Shown here one piece after another: positions 43,464-52,768 of a DNA stretch of 64,000 bases (positions within the stretch are counted from its first letter, which is position 1; each line of letters begins with the position of its first letter). The notes under the pieces are model-generated. The model did not search any database. It saw nothing but the letters and a program-made list of their open reading frames with translations, and was not told the origin of the DNA. The translations under genes and the position numbers were made by a program. Origin of the DNA: Candidatus Gastranaerophilales bacterium (GTDB lineage: Bacteria > Bacillota > Clostridia > Lachnospirales > Lachnospiraceae). The DNA is taken from NCBI GenBank assembly GCA_023663225.1, contig JAMPHU010000002.1:1-64000 (forward strand), written 5' to 3'.

Positions 43464-44299
43464 AAATAATCATATCCCATGATGTAGACCATTTATATTC
43501 GACAGAGCATTGGAGACACGATCTCATCATACCAAAGTTGTGGGTGAGAAGCTTGATCTATTTATGTAGGCGACAAATCAATTTTAAAGTATTTCTGGCG
43601 AGGGTGATTTTTCCTTTTCAGAAAAAATGGAATCGGACAGCGGAAGTGCTGCAGTTTGACAAAGAACACTATATTCCGTCCACCTTTTTCTTTGGTATGA
43701 GCAGGGGACTAGGGATGTCTTATGGCGCAAAGATCGCTGAAGAGATGATTCAATATGTGTGTGCACAGGGGTATGATGTCGGCGTGCATGGTATCGCGTT
43801 TTCAGAAGATTCCAAGATGCAGGAAGAATATACGCGATTTAAAAAAATCGTGGGAGCGGTTCCCGTTGGAATCCGGATGCATTATGTGAGAAAGGATGAA
43901 AGCACCTTTGAAAAATTAGCACAAATCGGTTATTTGTTTGACTCTACAGAATTTGATAAGACGGGAACCAAAATGGTTGGCCCTTATAAAATACATGACA
44001 TGTGGGAAATTCCTTTACATGTGATGGATGGGTATGTTATGGATATCGGAGATGCAGAGCAAAGTAAAGAAAATACGATAAGGATAATTGAAAAAGTTAA
44101 GGAGCAGGAACTTCCCTACTGTACGGTTCTCTTCCATGATTTTTATTACAATGCCAAATGTTATCCGCAGGAGAAAGAATGGTATGATTGGCTGATTCAA
44201 TATCTGCAAGAACAGAATTATGAATTTATTTCTTTTAAGGATGCCGTAAAAGAATTGGAGCGCAGGGATGGATGTGAAAACAACAGAATGTGCAAATAG
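43460..44299 (+). CDS. Polysaccharide deacetylase-like protein (CE4-related fold)
   Basis: This 279-residue protein starts at GTG 43460, overlapping the previous stop. MKIIISHDVDHLYSTEHWR has the Asp-Val-Asp-His motif of NodB-like deacetylases. PSTFFFGMSRGLGMSYGAKI, GYDVGVHGIAFSE, GIRMHYVRKDESTFEKL, GYLFDSTEFDK and LPYCTVLFHDFYYNAKC (C-terminal His) complete the barrel motifs. There is no signal peptide, so it acts inside the cell, perhaps on nucleotide-linked or lipid-linked sugars. Loss of an acetyl group would leave a free amine, which matters for the charge of the final glycan. Substrate unknown. Confidence 0.8.
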   Translation: MKIIISHDVDHLYSTEHWRHDLIIPKLWVRSLIYLCRRQINFKVFLARVIFPFQKKWNRTAEVLQFDKEHYIPSTFFFGMSRGLGMSYGAKIAEEMIQYVCAQGYDVGVHGIAFSEDSKMQEEYTRFKKIVGAVPVGIRMHYVRKDESTFEKLAQIGYLFDSTEFDKTGTKMVGPYKIHDMWEIPLHVMDGYVMDIGDAEQSKENTIRIIEKVKEQELPYCTVLFHDFYYNAKCYPQEKEWYDWLIQYLQEQNYEFISFKDAVKELERRDGCENNRMCK

Positions 44300-45212
44300 T
44301 ATATTTGAACAACCTTGGTGGCTGGATATTGTGGCAAGGGATTCCTGGAAGGAAGTCTGTGTGACGGAAAATGGACAGGTTAAGGCGAGATTGCCTTATA
44401 TGTACAAAAAGGGTTTATTGGGTTATAAAATACAAATGCCCAAATTGACACAGACTTTGGGAATATGGATGCCCGATCACAACGACACTGTAGGGAATAA
44501 GCAGTTTGCCGAGCAGAAGGATGTGATCAATCAGTTACTTGCTCTTCTCCCCCCGACGAGGGATATTCGGATACGATTAGATCATAGCTGTAGTTATGCG
44601 TTGCCTTATTTATGGCAAGGTTTTACGATTGTTCCAACGTATTCTTATCGGATTTGTGATTTATCTGATATGGATAAGGTATATCAGAATTTTGGGAAAA
44701 TTGTAAAGAAGAATATTAAGAGCGCCAAAAATAAAGTAGTGATCAGCGAGGAAACTGATGTCGATCGACTATTCCAAATGCTGGAGTTGACATTTCAACA
44801 TCAAAAACGCAAATATCCCTATTCCAAAGAATTGATTAAAGAAATTGTGTCAGAATGTGAGGAAAGAAAAGCCGGTAAAATGTTATCCGCGATAGATGAA
44901 AACGGCAATGTGCATGCCTGCTCTTATTTTGTATATGATCGTAATGTATGTTACTATCTCATCTCCGGCAGCAATCCGGAATTTCGTTCGAGCGGCGCTC
45001 AGACATTGATATTGTGGGAAGGGATACAATTTGCTGCAAAAGTTTCCAATGCCTTTGATTTTGAAGGGTCAATGATTGAAGGAATTGAGACTTACTTTAG
45101 AGCTTTTGGCGGAGATCTGATTGTCAATTATGAGGTGAGAAGACAGTCTTTGTCGGGACAGCTTTATGATATACTGAAACCAAGAGTTAAAAAAATATTA
45201 GGTTATAAGTAG
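44268..45212 (+). CDS. FemAB/GNAT-like acyl- or aminoacyl-transferase (Acetyltransf_6 type)
   Basis: This 314-residue soluble protein overlaps the deacetylase-like gene by 32 bases. IFEQPWWLDIVARDSWKEV at the N-terminus, QNFGKIVKKNIKSAKNKV in the middle and HACSYFVYDRNVCYYLISGS, FRSSGAQTLILWEGIQFA, FDFEGSMIEGIETYFRAFGG at the C-terminus are typical of BioF2/FemAB-like GNAT proteins (PF13480) in polysaccharide loci. Such enzymes are thought to attach acyl or amino-acid groups to sugar amines. Pairing with a deacetylase suggests deacetylation followed by N-acylation; that is inference. Confidence 0.82.
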   Translation: MDVKTTECANSIFEQPWWLDIVARDSWKEVCVTENGQVKARLPYMYKKGLLGYKIQMPKLTQTLGIWMPDHNDTVGNKQFAEQKDVINQLLALLPPTRDIRIRLDHSCSYALPYLWQGFTIVPTYSYRICDLSDMDKVYQNFGKIVKKNIKSAKNKVVISEETDVDRLFQMLELTFQHQKRKYPYSKELIKEIVSECEERKAGKMLSAIDENGNVHACSYFVYDRNVCYYLISGSNPEFRSSGAQTLILWEGIQFAAKVSNAFDFEGSMIEGIETYFRAFGGDLIVNYEVRRQSLSGQLYDILKPRVKKILGYK

Positions 45213-45222
45213 GAGAATCTAT

Positions 45223-46329
45223 ATGAAGATCTGTCATGTGACAAGTGCACACAATCGTTACGATGATCGTATTTTTATAAAAGAGTGCAAAAGTTTGCAT
45301 AAAGCGGGATTAGAGGTAAATTTGCTTGTTCATGATCAATTGGAAAATGAGAAAAAAGAGGGTATTTCTATATACTCTACCCATATTAAGTACCGCTCTC
45401 GAATAAAGAGAATTCTTTTGGGGAATAGGAAAATGATTAAACTTGCAGCAAATGTCGTTGCAGATGTTTATCACCTACACGACCCTGAGTTATTGTTAAT
45501 AGCGCGAAAGCTAAAAAGAATGGGAAAATTAGTTATTTTTGACAGCCATGAGAACTATGCCTTGCAGATTGCAGAAAAAGAATATATACCTGTACTATTT
45601 AGACCTCTTATTTCTAAGATATATCAGCAAGTTGAAAAAAGGTTATTGAAAAATGTAGATGCATCTATTATTCCCTGCAGTTTTGCGGGTATAAATCCGT
45701 TAGAAGGTAAAACCAGACTTGTGGAATATATCAATGGTTATCCTTTGATGAGCGTATTTTATGATTGTTATGACCAAGATATTGAGAAAGAAAAGATGAT
45801 ATGTTATGCGGGGGGACTTTCAGAGCAAAGAGGCATCAGAAATTTGATTAAGGCAGCAGCATTAGCAAAGGTAAAATTAGTACTGGCAGGTGAGTTTTCT
45901 ACAGAAGAGTTTCAACAAGAAATCATGGCTATGCCCGAAATGGAATATGTAGAATATAAAGGGAAGTTAGATTGGGCAGAGTTGCGTGAGGTATATCAAA
46001 AGGCTCAAATAGGTATGAGTATTCTGCTTGACAAAGGGCAATATAGCATAATGGATAATTTACCTACAAAAGTCTATGAGTATATGTCTATGGGATTGCC
46101 TGTAATCATTTCCGATTCTCCATATAACCAGATTGTGCAAAGGGAATGTGCAGGTATTTGTGTAGATCCTTCAAATGTAGAAGAAATCGCAGATGTAATT
46201 ACAAGATTGACAAGTGATTTAGAGAAAGCTAAAAATATGGGACTGAATGGAAGAAGATTAATTAGGGAAAAATGGAACTGGGAAGAAGAAAGCAAGAAAT
46301 TAGTAAATTTATATTCCAGTTTAATATGA
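45223..46329 (+). CDS. Glycosyltransferase family 4
   Basis: This 368-residue GT-B enzyme begins MKICHVTSAHNRYDDRIFIK. VADVYHLHDPELLLIARKLK and VIFDSHENYALQIAEKEYIP are typical of GT4 enzymes in capsule loci. The donor domain has MICYAGGLSEQRGIRNLIKA, YVEYKGKLDWAELREVYQKA and NLPTKVYEYMSMGLPVIISD with the second acidic residue of the EX7E motif. From here to about 49 kb the DNA is markedly A+T-rich. Confidence 0.9.
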   Translation: MKICHVTSAHNRYDDRIFIKECKSLHKAGLEVNLLVHDQLENEKKEGISIYSTHIKYRSRIKRILLGNRKMIKLAANVVADVYHLHDPELLLIARKLKRMGKLVIFDSHENYALQIAEKEYIPVLFRPLISKIYQQVEKRLLKNVDASIIPCSFAGINPLEGKTRLVEYINGYPLMSVFYDCYDQDIEKEKMICYAGGLSEQRGIRNLIKAAALAKVKLVLAGEFSTEEFQQEIMAMPEMEYVEYKGKLDWAELREVYQKAQIGMSILLDKGQYSIMDNLPTKVYEYMSMGLPVIISDSPYNQIVQRECAGICVDPSNVEEIADVITRLTSDLEKAKNMGLNGRRLIREKWNWEEESKKLVNLYSSLI

Positions 46330-46376
46330 AATTGGTATCAAGCGATTATTGAATAGCAAAAGGAAGATGTAAATGA

Positions 46377-47510
46377 ATGAAAATACTAATAATAGCCAGA
46401 GGGTACCCAGTGTCAAGAAAAAAGCCATACGGAATATTTGAGTTTGATCAGGCGACAGCGTTGGCTAGAGCTGGACATGAAGTATTTTACTTATCATTGG
46501 ATATAAGGTCAATAAGAAGAGTAAGAAGACTGGGAACATATGAACTGAAAAAGGAAGGTGTTTTGATTCATAATACGAGTTTTCCTTGTGGCAGGGTTCC
46601 GGAGCGCATAAAAGAGTATGTGGCGAGAAGAATATTGAGAAAGCAATATCAAGTGTTGGTTAATAAATATGGGAATCCAGATATCATACATGCACATTTT
46701 TTAGAATATGGGTATTATGCTGTGAAGGAATTAAAAAAAACAGGTATACCGATTATCATTACAGAGCACTCTTCACAGATCTCAGAAGATGTGTTGACGA
46801 AAGCGGTATATAGGATGGGAAAAGGCTGCTATAGGGAAGCAGACAAGCTTATTTGTGTGAGCACTGCCTTGGCAAAACGTATAGCAGATCAGTTTGGTGT
46901 AAGAAATTCGGTGGTAGTGCCTAATATTGTTGATACGGAAATATTTCGATATGAGGAAAAAAAGAGAAGTGTAGATTGTTTTACATTTGCATGTGTGGCT
47001 TCGCTCATTCCCTTAAAAAGAATTGCGTTTTTGGTAGAGGTATTTGCCGATGTCGTGAAGATGTTTCCAAAGATTCAGTTAATAATTGTAGGTGATGGAT
47101 CGGAGAAGAAAAGGATTAAGAGGGTAATTGTAGAGCATGGTATAGATGATAAGGTATTTTTAGCAGGACAACAGAAAAGAGAAGCAATTAAACATATTTT
47201 TGATAAATCGGATTGTTTTATACTACCATCCAGCTCAGAGACATTTGGTGTTGCATATATTGAAGCGATGGCATCCGGTTTGCCGGTCATTGCAACTAAA
47301 TGCGGCGGACCGGAAGATTTTGTTGATGATAGCAATGGAATCTTGGTGGAGGTTGATAATAAAACTGAGTTATATGAAGCGATGGTTGAGATGATTCAGA
47401 ATAGACATAAGTATGACTCAAGAAGAATCGCAACGGATATTACAGAAAGATTTTCCGGCAGCAAGATTGCCAGTCAGATTGTGATGGAATATAGAAAGGT
47501 AAGGAGATAA
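46377..47510 (+). CDS. Glycosyltransferase family 4
   Basis: This 377-residue GT-B enzyme. MKILIIARGYPVSRKKPYGI leads the N-terminal domain, with NPDIIHAHFLEYGYYAVKEL and IIITEHSSQISEDVLTKAVY. Donor-domain motifs are CFTFACVASLIPLKRIAFLV, KVFLAGQQKREAIKHIFDKS and LPSSSETFGVAYIEAMASGL (the EX7E catalytic motif) then VIATKCGGPEDFVDDSNG. AAGGAAG lies 10 bases before the ATG. It is followed after one base by the Wzy-like gene. Confidence 0.92.
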   Translation: MKILIIARGYPVSRKKPYGIFEFDQATALARAGHEVFYLSLDIRSIRRVRRLGTYELKKEGVLIHNTSFPCGRVPERIKEYVARRILRKQYQVLVNKYGNPDIIHAHFLEYGYYAVKELKKTGIPIIITEHSSQISEDVLTKAVYRMGKGCYREADKLICVSTALAKRIADQFGVRNSVVVPNIVDTEIFRYEEKKRSVDCFTFACVASLIPLKRIAFLVEVFADVVKMFPKIQLIIVGDGSEKKRIKRVIVEHGIDDKVFLAGQQKREAIKHIFDKSDCFILPSSSETFGVAYIEAMASGLPVIATKCGGPEDFVDDSNGILVEVDNKTELYEAMVEMIQNRHKYDSRRIATDITERFSGSKIASQIVMEYRKVRR

Positions 47511-47511
47511 A

Positions 47512-48864
47512 ATGACACAATTACAAAATATCATGTCTTGGTTAGTAAAGTTTTTTGTGATGGATTTAAGTAAGATGGAAACTGATAAAAAGAAAAAGAC
47601 CTTATGCTTCTGTTTTTTCTTTCTTGCAATTTTATCATGGTCAAATCAAGTGGTTAAGGGATGGGAATTGCGATATGCAATTATTACTATAATCGGTTGT
47701 ATGATATTATATGTTATCATTGCGTTACTTAAGCCAGCAGAAGGTAAAAATGATAAAGTATCTATTATGCAATGCGCTTGTTGGATTATGATGTCGATTT
47801 TTATGATAGCGTCTGCACTGATACATAGAATTGATAATTTATTATTACCATTTTTATTGCTATTTATCTTTCCCTTCGTGTGGTTTGTGATAAGAAGACT
47901 TGAAGACAAAAGTATTTTGTTTGAAAGTATGTCAAAAGGTTTTATTGCTTCCTTTTTAGTGTTTTTTGTTCTTTCACTTTTATTTGCGCCAATAACAAAG
48001 CACCAATATTCAGGACTTTTTTATAACTGTAATGCTACAGCGTTTTATGTTATTGTGCTTTTATCATGTACCATATATATGGTCAACAAAACAAAAAAGA
48101 GGTGTTATTATATATTTATTGCTCTCGAATGTGATATCATGTTTTTTACCAGATCGCGAACCGGAATGTTGTCAATGATAGTAATATTTGCGGCATGGAT
48201 ATTTATGGAGTTGCGACAAGAATTTTTATGTCATGCGCCGAAAGAAATCCTAAAGAGGTTTATGATGATTGTGTTGCTTACTGTAGTATTTTTCCCAGCT
48301 TTTTGGGGTGTTAATAGGATTGCTATGCATACCATTCAACAAAAATTTTGTTTGAATGCATATGAGGAGCTTATGGACCGCAGACATCAAAGTATTTTTG
48401 ATGTTTCTTTTTCGTATATGATTACAGGGATAGGCGAGAGAGTGTCAAGTGAGGGTAAGGATCTGAATATATATTCAGGCAAAAGAATTAATATATGGAA
48501 AGGGTTTTTGAAGGAATTGAATTGGACTGGTCATTCTGCGAGTAATGAAGAATTCAGTATAGGTTATAACACTGCTCATAATGTATATTTACAGATTGCA
48601 TATGATTACGGCGTAGTTGCAGGTATTATATTTGGCATTAATACAGTCATGCTTTCTTTGGGAATATTGCTCAATGCATGGAAACATTATAATTGTGAAA
48701 ATCTACTTTCTTTATTGTTGATGATCGGATATAATGTCATAGCATTGTTGGCTTCCAGTGTGTATCCGTTTTTATACTTGATAACATTTTGCTTCTATGT
48801 GATGTCATATCAATCGTTTGATCTTAGAGACAAAAATGTGCTCCATAAAAATGGTGTAATGTAG
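47512..48864 (+). CDS. O-antigen polymerase/ligase-like membrane protein (Wzy)
   Basis: This 450-residue polytopic membrane protein has about eleven transmembrane helices. MFFTRSRTGMLSMIVIFAAW (the TRSRT-G region) and the large external loop with ASNEEFSIGYNTAHNVYLQI and YDYGVVAGIIFG match the Wzy_C/O-antigen ligase-like family (PF04932). It is the probable polymerase of block II repeats at the outer membrane face, working with the Wzx encoded 2.3 kb downstream. The coding sequence is very A+T-rich, as usual for wzy genes. Confidence 0.85.
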   Translation: MTQLQNIMSWLVKFFVMDLSKMETDKKKKTLCFCFFFLAILSWSNQVVKGWELRYAIITIIGCMILYVIIALLKPAEGKNDKVSIMQCACWIMMSIFMIASALIHRIDNLLLPFLLLFIFPFVWFVIRRLEDKSILFESMSKGFIASFLVFFVLSLLFAPITKHQYSGLFYNCNATAFYVIVLLSCTIYMVNKTKKRCYYIFIALECDIMFFTRSRTGMLSMIVIFAAWIFMELRQEFLCHAPKEILKRFMMIVLLTVVFFPAFWGVNRIAMHTIQQKFCLNAYEELMDRRHQSIFDVSFSYMITGIGERVSSEGKDLNIYSGKRINIWKGFLKELNWTGHSASNEEFSIGYNTAHNVYLQIAYDYGVVAGIIFGINTVMLSLGILLNAWKHYNCENLLSLLLMIGYNVIALLASSVYPFLYLITFCFYVMSYQSFDLRDKNVLHKNGVM

Positions 48865-48891
48865 AATATATTAAAAGGGAATGTACATGGT

Positions 48892-49968
48892 ATGATATTA
48901 TTATATATAACTTTTGATGACATGAAAGAAGTAAATAGTGGGTCTTCGTTGCGGCCGCAAAAAATGTACCAAGCCTTTAAGGCGTTGGATTTGGAAGTGA
49001 TATTATTGCAAGGCGAACAAGGCGTTAAGGATAAGGCGAAAAGATGTTTGGAAATCGATAGGATTTTAAATGTAGTAAAGCAAACGAAACCCGATATATG
49101 CTATATAGAGTCCAGCACGTATCCTATTCTTTTTAAGAAGGATATCTCTCTGATTAAGCAAATACACAAGATGAAAGTCCCTATGGGATATTTTTATAGA
49201 GATTGTTACAGAAAAAAAGAGTTTCGCAATATGAGTCGTAAAAAGAGACGATTTGGGCTTTTAAAAGATATTTATTTGGATATTCTGCAAAAAAGGACGG
49301 ACAGAGTATTGCGGAAAGTGGATATTGTCTATTTTCCCAGCGAATTAATGACGAAATATTTTAGCTATGATAACATGAAATTGTTACCTCCCGCGGCGGA
49401 CTTGAGAGAAGATATTACGCATCCGTTTCATAAAGTGGCGATTTATGTTGGGGGCATATCTAAGCAATATGGTTTTGATTTGATGATAGACGCGTTTAAG
49501 ATACTGAATCAAGAAGAAACTTATAAGTTGATTCTTGTCTGCAGGGAAAGCGAAATTCAACCATGGCGAGAAAAAACGAAGGAATTGTCGTGGTTGGATA
49601 TACACCATGTTTCCGGGGACGATTTACTTCCGTTATATACCGAGGCGTCCGTTGCCCTCATACCGCGGTTGGGAGGCTATAATGATTTTGCTGTACCAGT
49701 GAAGTTATTTGAATATCTGGCAAACGGATTGCCAGTGGTATCAACAAATGTGATTGAAACGTCAAAAATTATATCTGAAAATAAGGCGGGTATTGTCACA
49801 CGGCAGGATGTAGAAGATTTTGCAGAAGGAATCCGCAGCATTTTTTCTGATCAAATAACTTGGGAGAAAATGCGTGAAAGAGCTGTACAAACAATATGTG
49901 AAGGGAATCGTTGGATTGACAGGGCAAGACAGGTCATTGATGATTTATTGAATTTGAAGGACAATTGA
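48892..49968 (+). CDS. Glycosyltransferase family 4-like
   Basis: This 358-residue GT-B protein has an N-terminus MILLYITFDDMKEVNSGSSL, TKPDICYIESSTYPILFKKD and VPMGYFYRDCYRKKEFRNMS. The C-terminal domain has FHKVAIYVGGISKQYGFDLM, YKLILVCRESEIQPWREKTK and VPVKLFEYLANGLPVVSTNV, the usual GT4 donor-binding region. The classical Glu before the FEYL segment is less clear than in its neighbours. It probably adds one residue of the block II repeat. Confidence 0.85.
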   Translation: MILLYITFDDMKEVNSGSSLRPQKMYQAFKALDLEVILLQGEQGVKDKAKRCLEIDRILNVVKQTKPDICYIESSTYPILFKKDISLIKQIHKMKVPMGYFYRDCYRKKEFRNMSRKKRRFGLLKDIYLDILQKRTDRVLRKVDIVYFPSELMTKYFSYDNMKLLPPAADLREDITHPFHKVAIYVGGISKQYGFDLMIDAFKILNQEETYKLILVCRESEIQPWREKTKELSWLDIHHVSGDDLLPLYTEASVALIPRLGGYNDFAVPVKLFEYLANGLPVVSTNVIETSKIISENKAGIVTRQDVEDFAEGIRSIFSDQITWEKMRERAVQTICEGNRWIDRARQVIDDLLNLKDN

Positions 49969-49975
49969 GGAAAGG

Positions 49976-51199
49976 ATGATATTGTTTATGGAGAAAACAA
50001 TTATTATTTTGACATATCAAAATTTGTCGGATTATAAGATGCCTAACGCTCCGACATTTTGGAAGACAGTTGAGAGCTATTATAAGGATGGATGGAAAAT
50101 ATATATTATCAATTCTTATAGTGATAGTATTTTCTTGGAAAATAGAGAAAAATATGTATACACAGAGTTTCCGCTTCCATATAAAAATGAGTGTTCCATA
50201 AGGAAGGTGGGGTGGTTTTTTCGAGTGTTAAGAGGCATAAAACTAAAAAGAGCCTATACGAAGCTTGCAACTGCCTTTTTGGAAAAGGAAAAAGTGAATC
50301 TAGCGAGTTGTGTAATATATTCATATGAAATCTGGACTGTATCTGCGGGAGCGGCAGTAAGCAAAAAATACGGAATTCCCTTTGTGACAAGATTCCAAGG
50401 AACTGCCGTGTATGATAAGGCGGTTAATGTTTTAAACAAGGTAAGGTATTATCCGCATTTCAATGCGTTAAAGACAAAATCAGATATGGTTATAATGACA
50501 AATGACGGAACAAGAGGAGAGGAAACTCTCAAGAAGGTTGGTAATAAAAGTGATAAAATCCTGTTTTTGCGCAATGGGGTTGATGTAGCTAAACATTATG
50601 ATATTCACTTAGATTTTGAAGAGAAAATTGGATGCGATGACAAGATATTGATGACTTTGTCCAGATTGGCAAATTGGAAAAGGATTGACAGAGCGATTTT
50701 GGCATTGGCACAGATTGTGAAAAAATATCCACAATGTAAGTTAGTCATTGTTGGATATGGGGAGGAAAAGGATAATCTTGAAAATTTGGCATGTGAATTA
50801 GAAATAATAGATCATATTATTTTTACAGGTGAAGTGGCGCATGACATGGTTTGGAGTTATATTAATAAGGCGGATATTTTTTTGTCATTATATGATATGT
50901 CAAATGTCGGAAATCCGCTTATGGAGGCTATGCGATGTGGAAAACCTATTATAACGCTTGACGTTGGAGATACGAGGGAAGTGATCACAAATGACGTCAA
51001 TGGCATACTGCTTACGACAGACGAGGTGGATCAAATACCGGACAAGGTGCTAGAATTGTTTCAAGATCCGGATTATGCAAAAAGGTTGGGGGATGGCGCA
51101 AAGAAATATGCTGCAGAAAACTTTTGGACCTGGGATGAGAGATTGAAGAAAGAACTGACTGAAGTAAACCAATTGATTGATGCTTACAAAGAGGAGTAG
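49976..51199 (+). CDS. Glycosyltransferase family 4
   Basis: This 407-residue GT-B enzyme. Motifs are IPFVTRFQGTAVYDKAVNVL, MVIMTNDGTRGEETLKKVG, ILFLRNGVDVAKHYDIHLDF, KILMTLSRLANWKRIDRAIL, HIIFTGEVAHDMVWSYINKA and LYDMSNVGNPLMEAMRCGKP (catalytic acidic pair with N-x-L-M-E). ATG 49976 follows GAGG by 5 bases; ATG 49988 is an alternative that would remove four residues. Its stop directly abuts the Wzx start. Confidence 0.92.
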   Translation: MILFMEKTIIILTYQNLSDYKMPNAPTFWKTVESYYKDGWKIYIINSYSDSIFLENREKYVYTEFPLPYKNECSIRKVGWFFRVLRGIKLKRAYTKLATAFLEKEKVNLASCVIYSYEIWTVSAGAAVSKKYGIPFVTRFQGTAVYDKAVNVLNKVRYYPHFNALKTKSDMVIMTNDGTRGEETLKKVGNKSDKILFLRNGVDVAKHYDIHLDFEEKIGCDDKILMTLSRLANWKRIDRAILALAQIVKKYPQCKLVIVGYGEEKDNLENLACELEIIDHIIFTGEVAHDMVWSYINKADIFLSLYDMSNVGNPLMEAMRCGKPIITLDVGDTREVITNDVNGILLTTDEVDQIPDKVLELFQDPDYAKRLGDGAKKYAAENFWTWDERLKKELTEVNQLIDAYKEE

Positions 51200-52768
51200 A
51201 TGGAAAGCAGGACGATAAACTCAACAAAAAACTTCATAGTGGGCATTAGCGGTCAGATTATCAATATAGCTTTAAGTTTTTTTGCCAGAACCATTTTTAT
51301 TTATACTCTTTCCAAAGAATATTTGGGCATCAGTGGGTTGTTTAGCAATATATTGTCCATTTTATCAATATCTGAATTGGGAATCGGGACGGCGATTGCT
51401 TATAGCTTATATAAGCCGCTGGCACAAAATGATCGCAAATTGATCTCTGCGATTATGAGTTTTTATGCAAAAGCATATAAAGCGATAGGTTTTTTGATCT
51501 TAGTGATAGGGTTGATGCTGGTTCCCTTTTTACCTTATTTGATCAAAGGAAGTACCGATTTGGTAAACATAAGGTATATTTATCTCTTATATCTGTTGGA
51601 ATCGGTTACAACATATTGGTTTTTTGCGTATAAGTCAACCTTACTGAAAGCTGATCAGAAAACGTATGTGGTTTCGGTATATGAACAAGGTTGTTCTATT
51701 GTGAAAACCGGTGTTAGAATTGCCTTTTTATTGCTGCTGAGAAATAATCCTGTTTTATCTTTTTATCTGTATACGATAATAGGATTACTGTTCAATGTAT
51801 GCTCCAATATTTTGGTGGCGAAAGAAGTTGATAAGAGATACGCTTTTTTAGCTGATTATAAGAAGGAGACCATCCCAGAGGAAGAAAAAGATGCTATAAA
51901 AAAGAATGTTTTTGCACTTTGCTTTACGAAAATTAGTGCGGTGATATATGAATCGACAGATCATCTGATTATTTCTGCTTTTGTCGGAGTTGCGATAGAA
52001 GGCGTTTATTCTAATTATGCATATATCGTCTCAATAATAAATGGATTGATCAGGATATTTGCAAGTTCAATCGGCGCCAGCATAGGGAATTTGAACGCAA
52101 CAGAAAGTACGGAAAAGAAGGAAAAATTCATGGAGACCTTACATTTTATGTATTTTTGGGTGTATGGTTTTTGTGCAATTTGTCTCTGGGAAATGCTCAA
52201 TCCCTTTATTGTTATATGGGTTGGATCCGCATATGAACTGTCGCCATTTACGGTTCTTATTATAGTAATCAATTTTTTGGTGTATGGATTGATGTCTGCT
52301 GTGAGTCAATTTCAAACAGAGGCAGGACTTTACTGGCAAGGGAAGATTATTCCTATTTTATCTTCAGGATCGAATATTTTTTTATCGATATTGTTTTCGG
52401 CATACTTTAAGTGGGGAATACTTGGAATTTTGGGAGCAACGATAATCAGTCGGTTGGTGATTGTTTTGCCACTGACTACAAAAGTTGTATATCATAACAT
52501 TTATAATAAAAAAGGATGGATATATATATTGTTATATTTCCGTTCTTTATGTATAATATTTTGTACCGGAGTTGCTATAAGCGCTTTGCTGGCTCAAATT
52601 CACGGTAGCGGCATAGGCGGTCTGATAATAAGGTTGGTTATATGTATTGTTGGAGTGAATGGACTGTGGCTGTGTCTTTATAAAAATACAGATGAATTTA
52701 AAAGTGTGATGGCATCCTGTTTAAGTGTGCTTAAGCGTGTTAAGAAGAAAGGAAAGAAAAATGTTTAA
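51200..52768 (+). CDS. Oligosaccharide flippase (Wzx)
   Basis: This 522-residue polytopic protein has twelve or more transmembrane helices and the MATE/MVF-type Wzx fold. INSTKNFIVGISGQIINIAL, KEYLGISGLFSNILSILSIS, ELGIGTAIAYSLYKPLAQND and YESTDHLIISAFVGVAIEGV, GVYSNYAYIVSIINGLIRI are typical of flippases of Gram-positive capsule loci. It should export the undecaprenyl-linked block II repeat. It is fused head to tail with the upstream GT4 (no gap) and overlaps the next acetyltransferase by 8 bases. Confidence 0.93.
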   Translation: MESRTINSTKNFIVGISGQIINIALSFFARTIFIYTLSKEYLGISGLFSNILSILSISELGIGTAIAYSLYKPLAQNDRKLISAIMSFYAKAYKAIGFLILVIGLMLVPFLPYLIKGSTDLVNIRYIYLLYLLESVTTYWFFAYKSTLLKADQKTYVVSVYEQGCSIVKTGVRIAFLLLLRNNPVLSFYLYTIIGLLFNVCSNILVAKEVDKRYAFLADYKKETIPEEEKDAIKKNVFALCFTKISAVIYESTDHLIISAFVGVAIEGVYSNYAYIVSIINGLIRIFASSIGASIGNLNATESTEKKEKFMETLHFMYFWVYGFCAICLWEMLNPFIVIWVGSAYELSPFTVLIIVINFLVYGLMSAVSQFQTEAGLYWQGKIIPILSSGSNIFLSILFSAYFKWGILGILGATIISRLVIVLPLTTKVVYHNIYNKKGWIYILLYFRSLCIIFCTGVAISALLAQIHGSGIGGLIIRLVICIVGVNGLWLCLYKNTDEFKSVMASCLSVLKRVKKKGKKNV

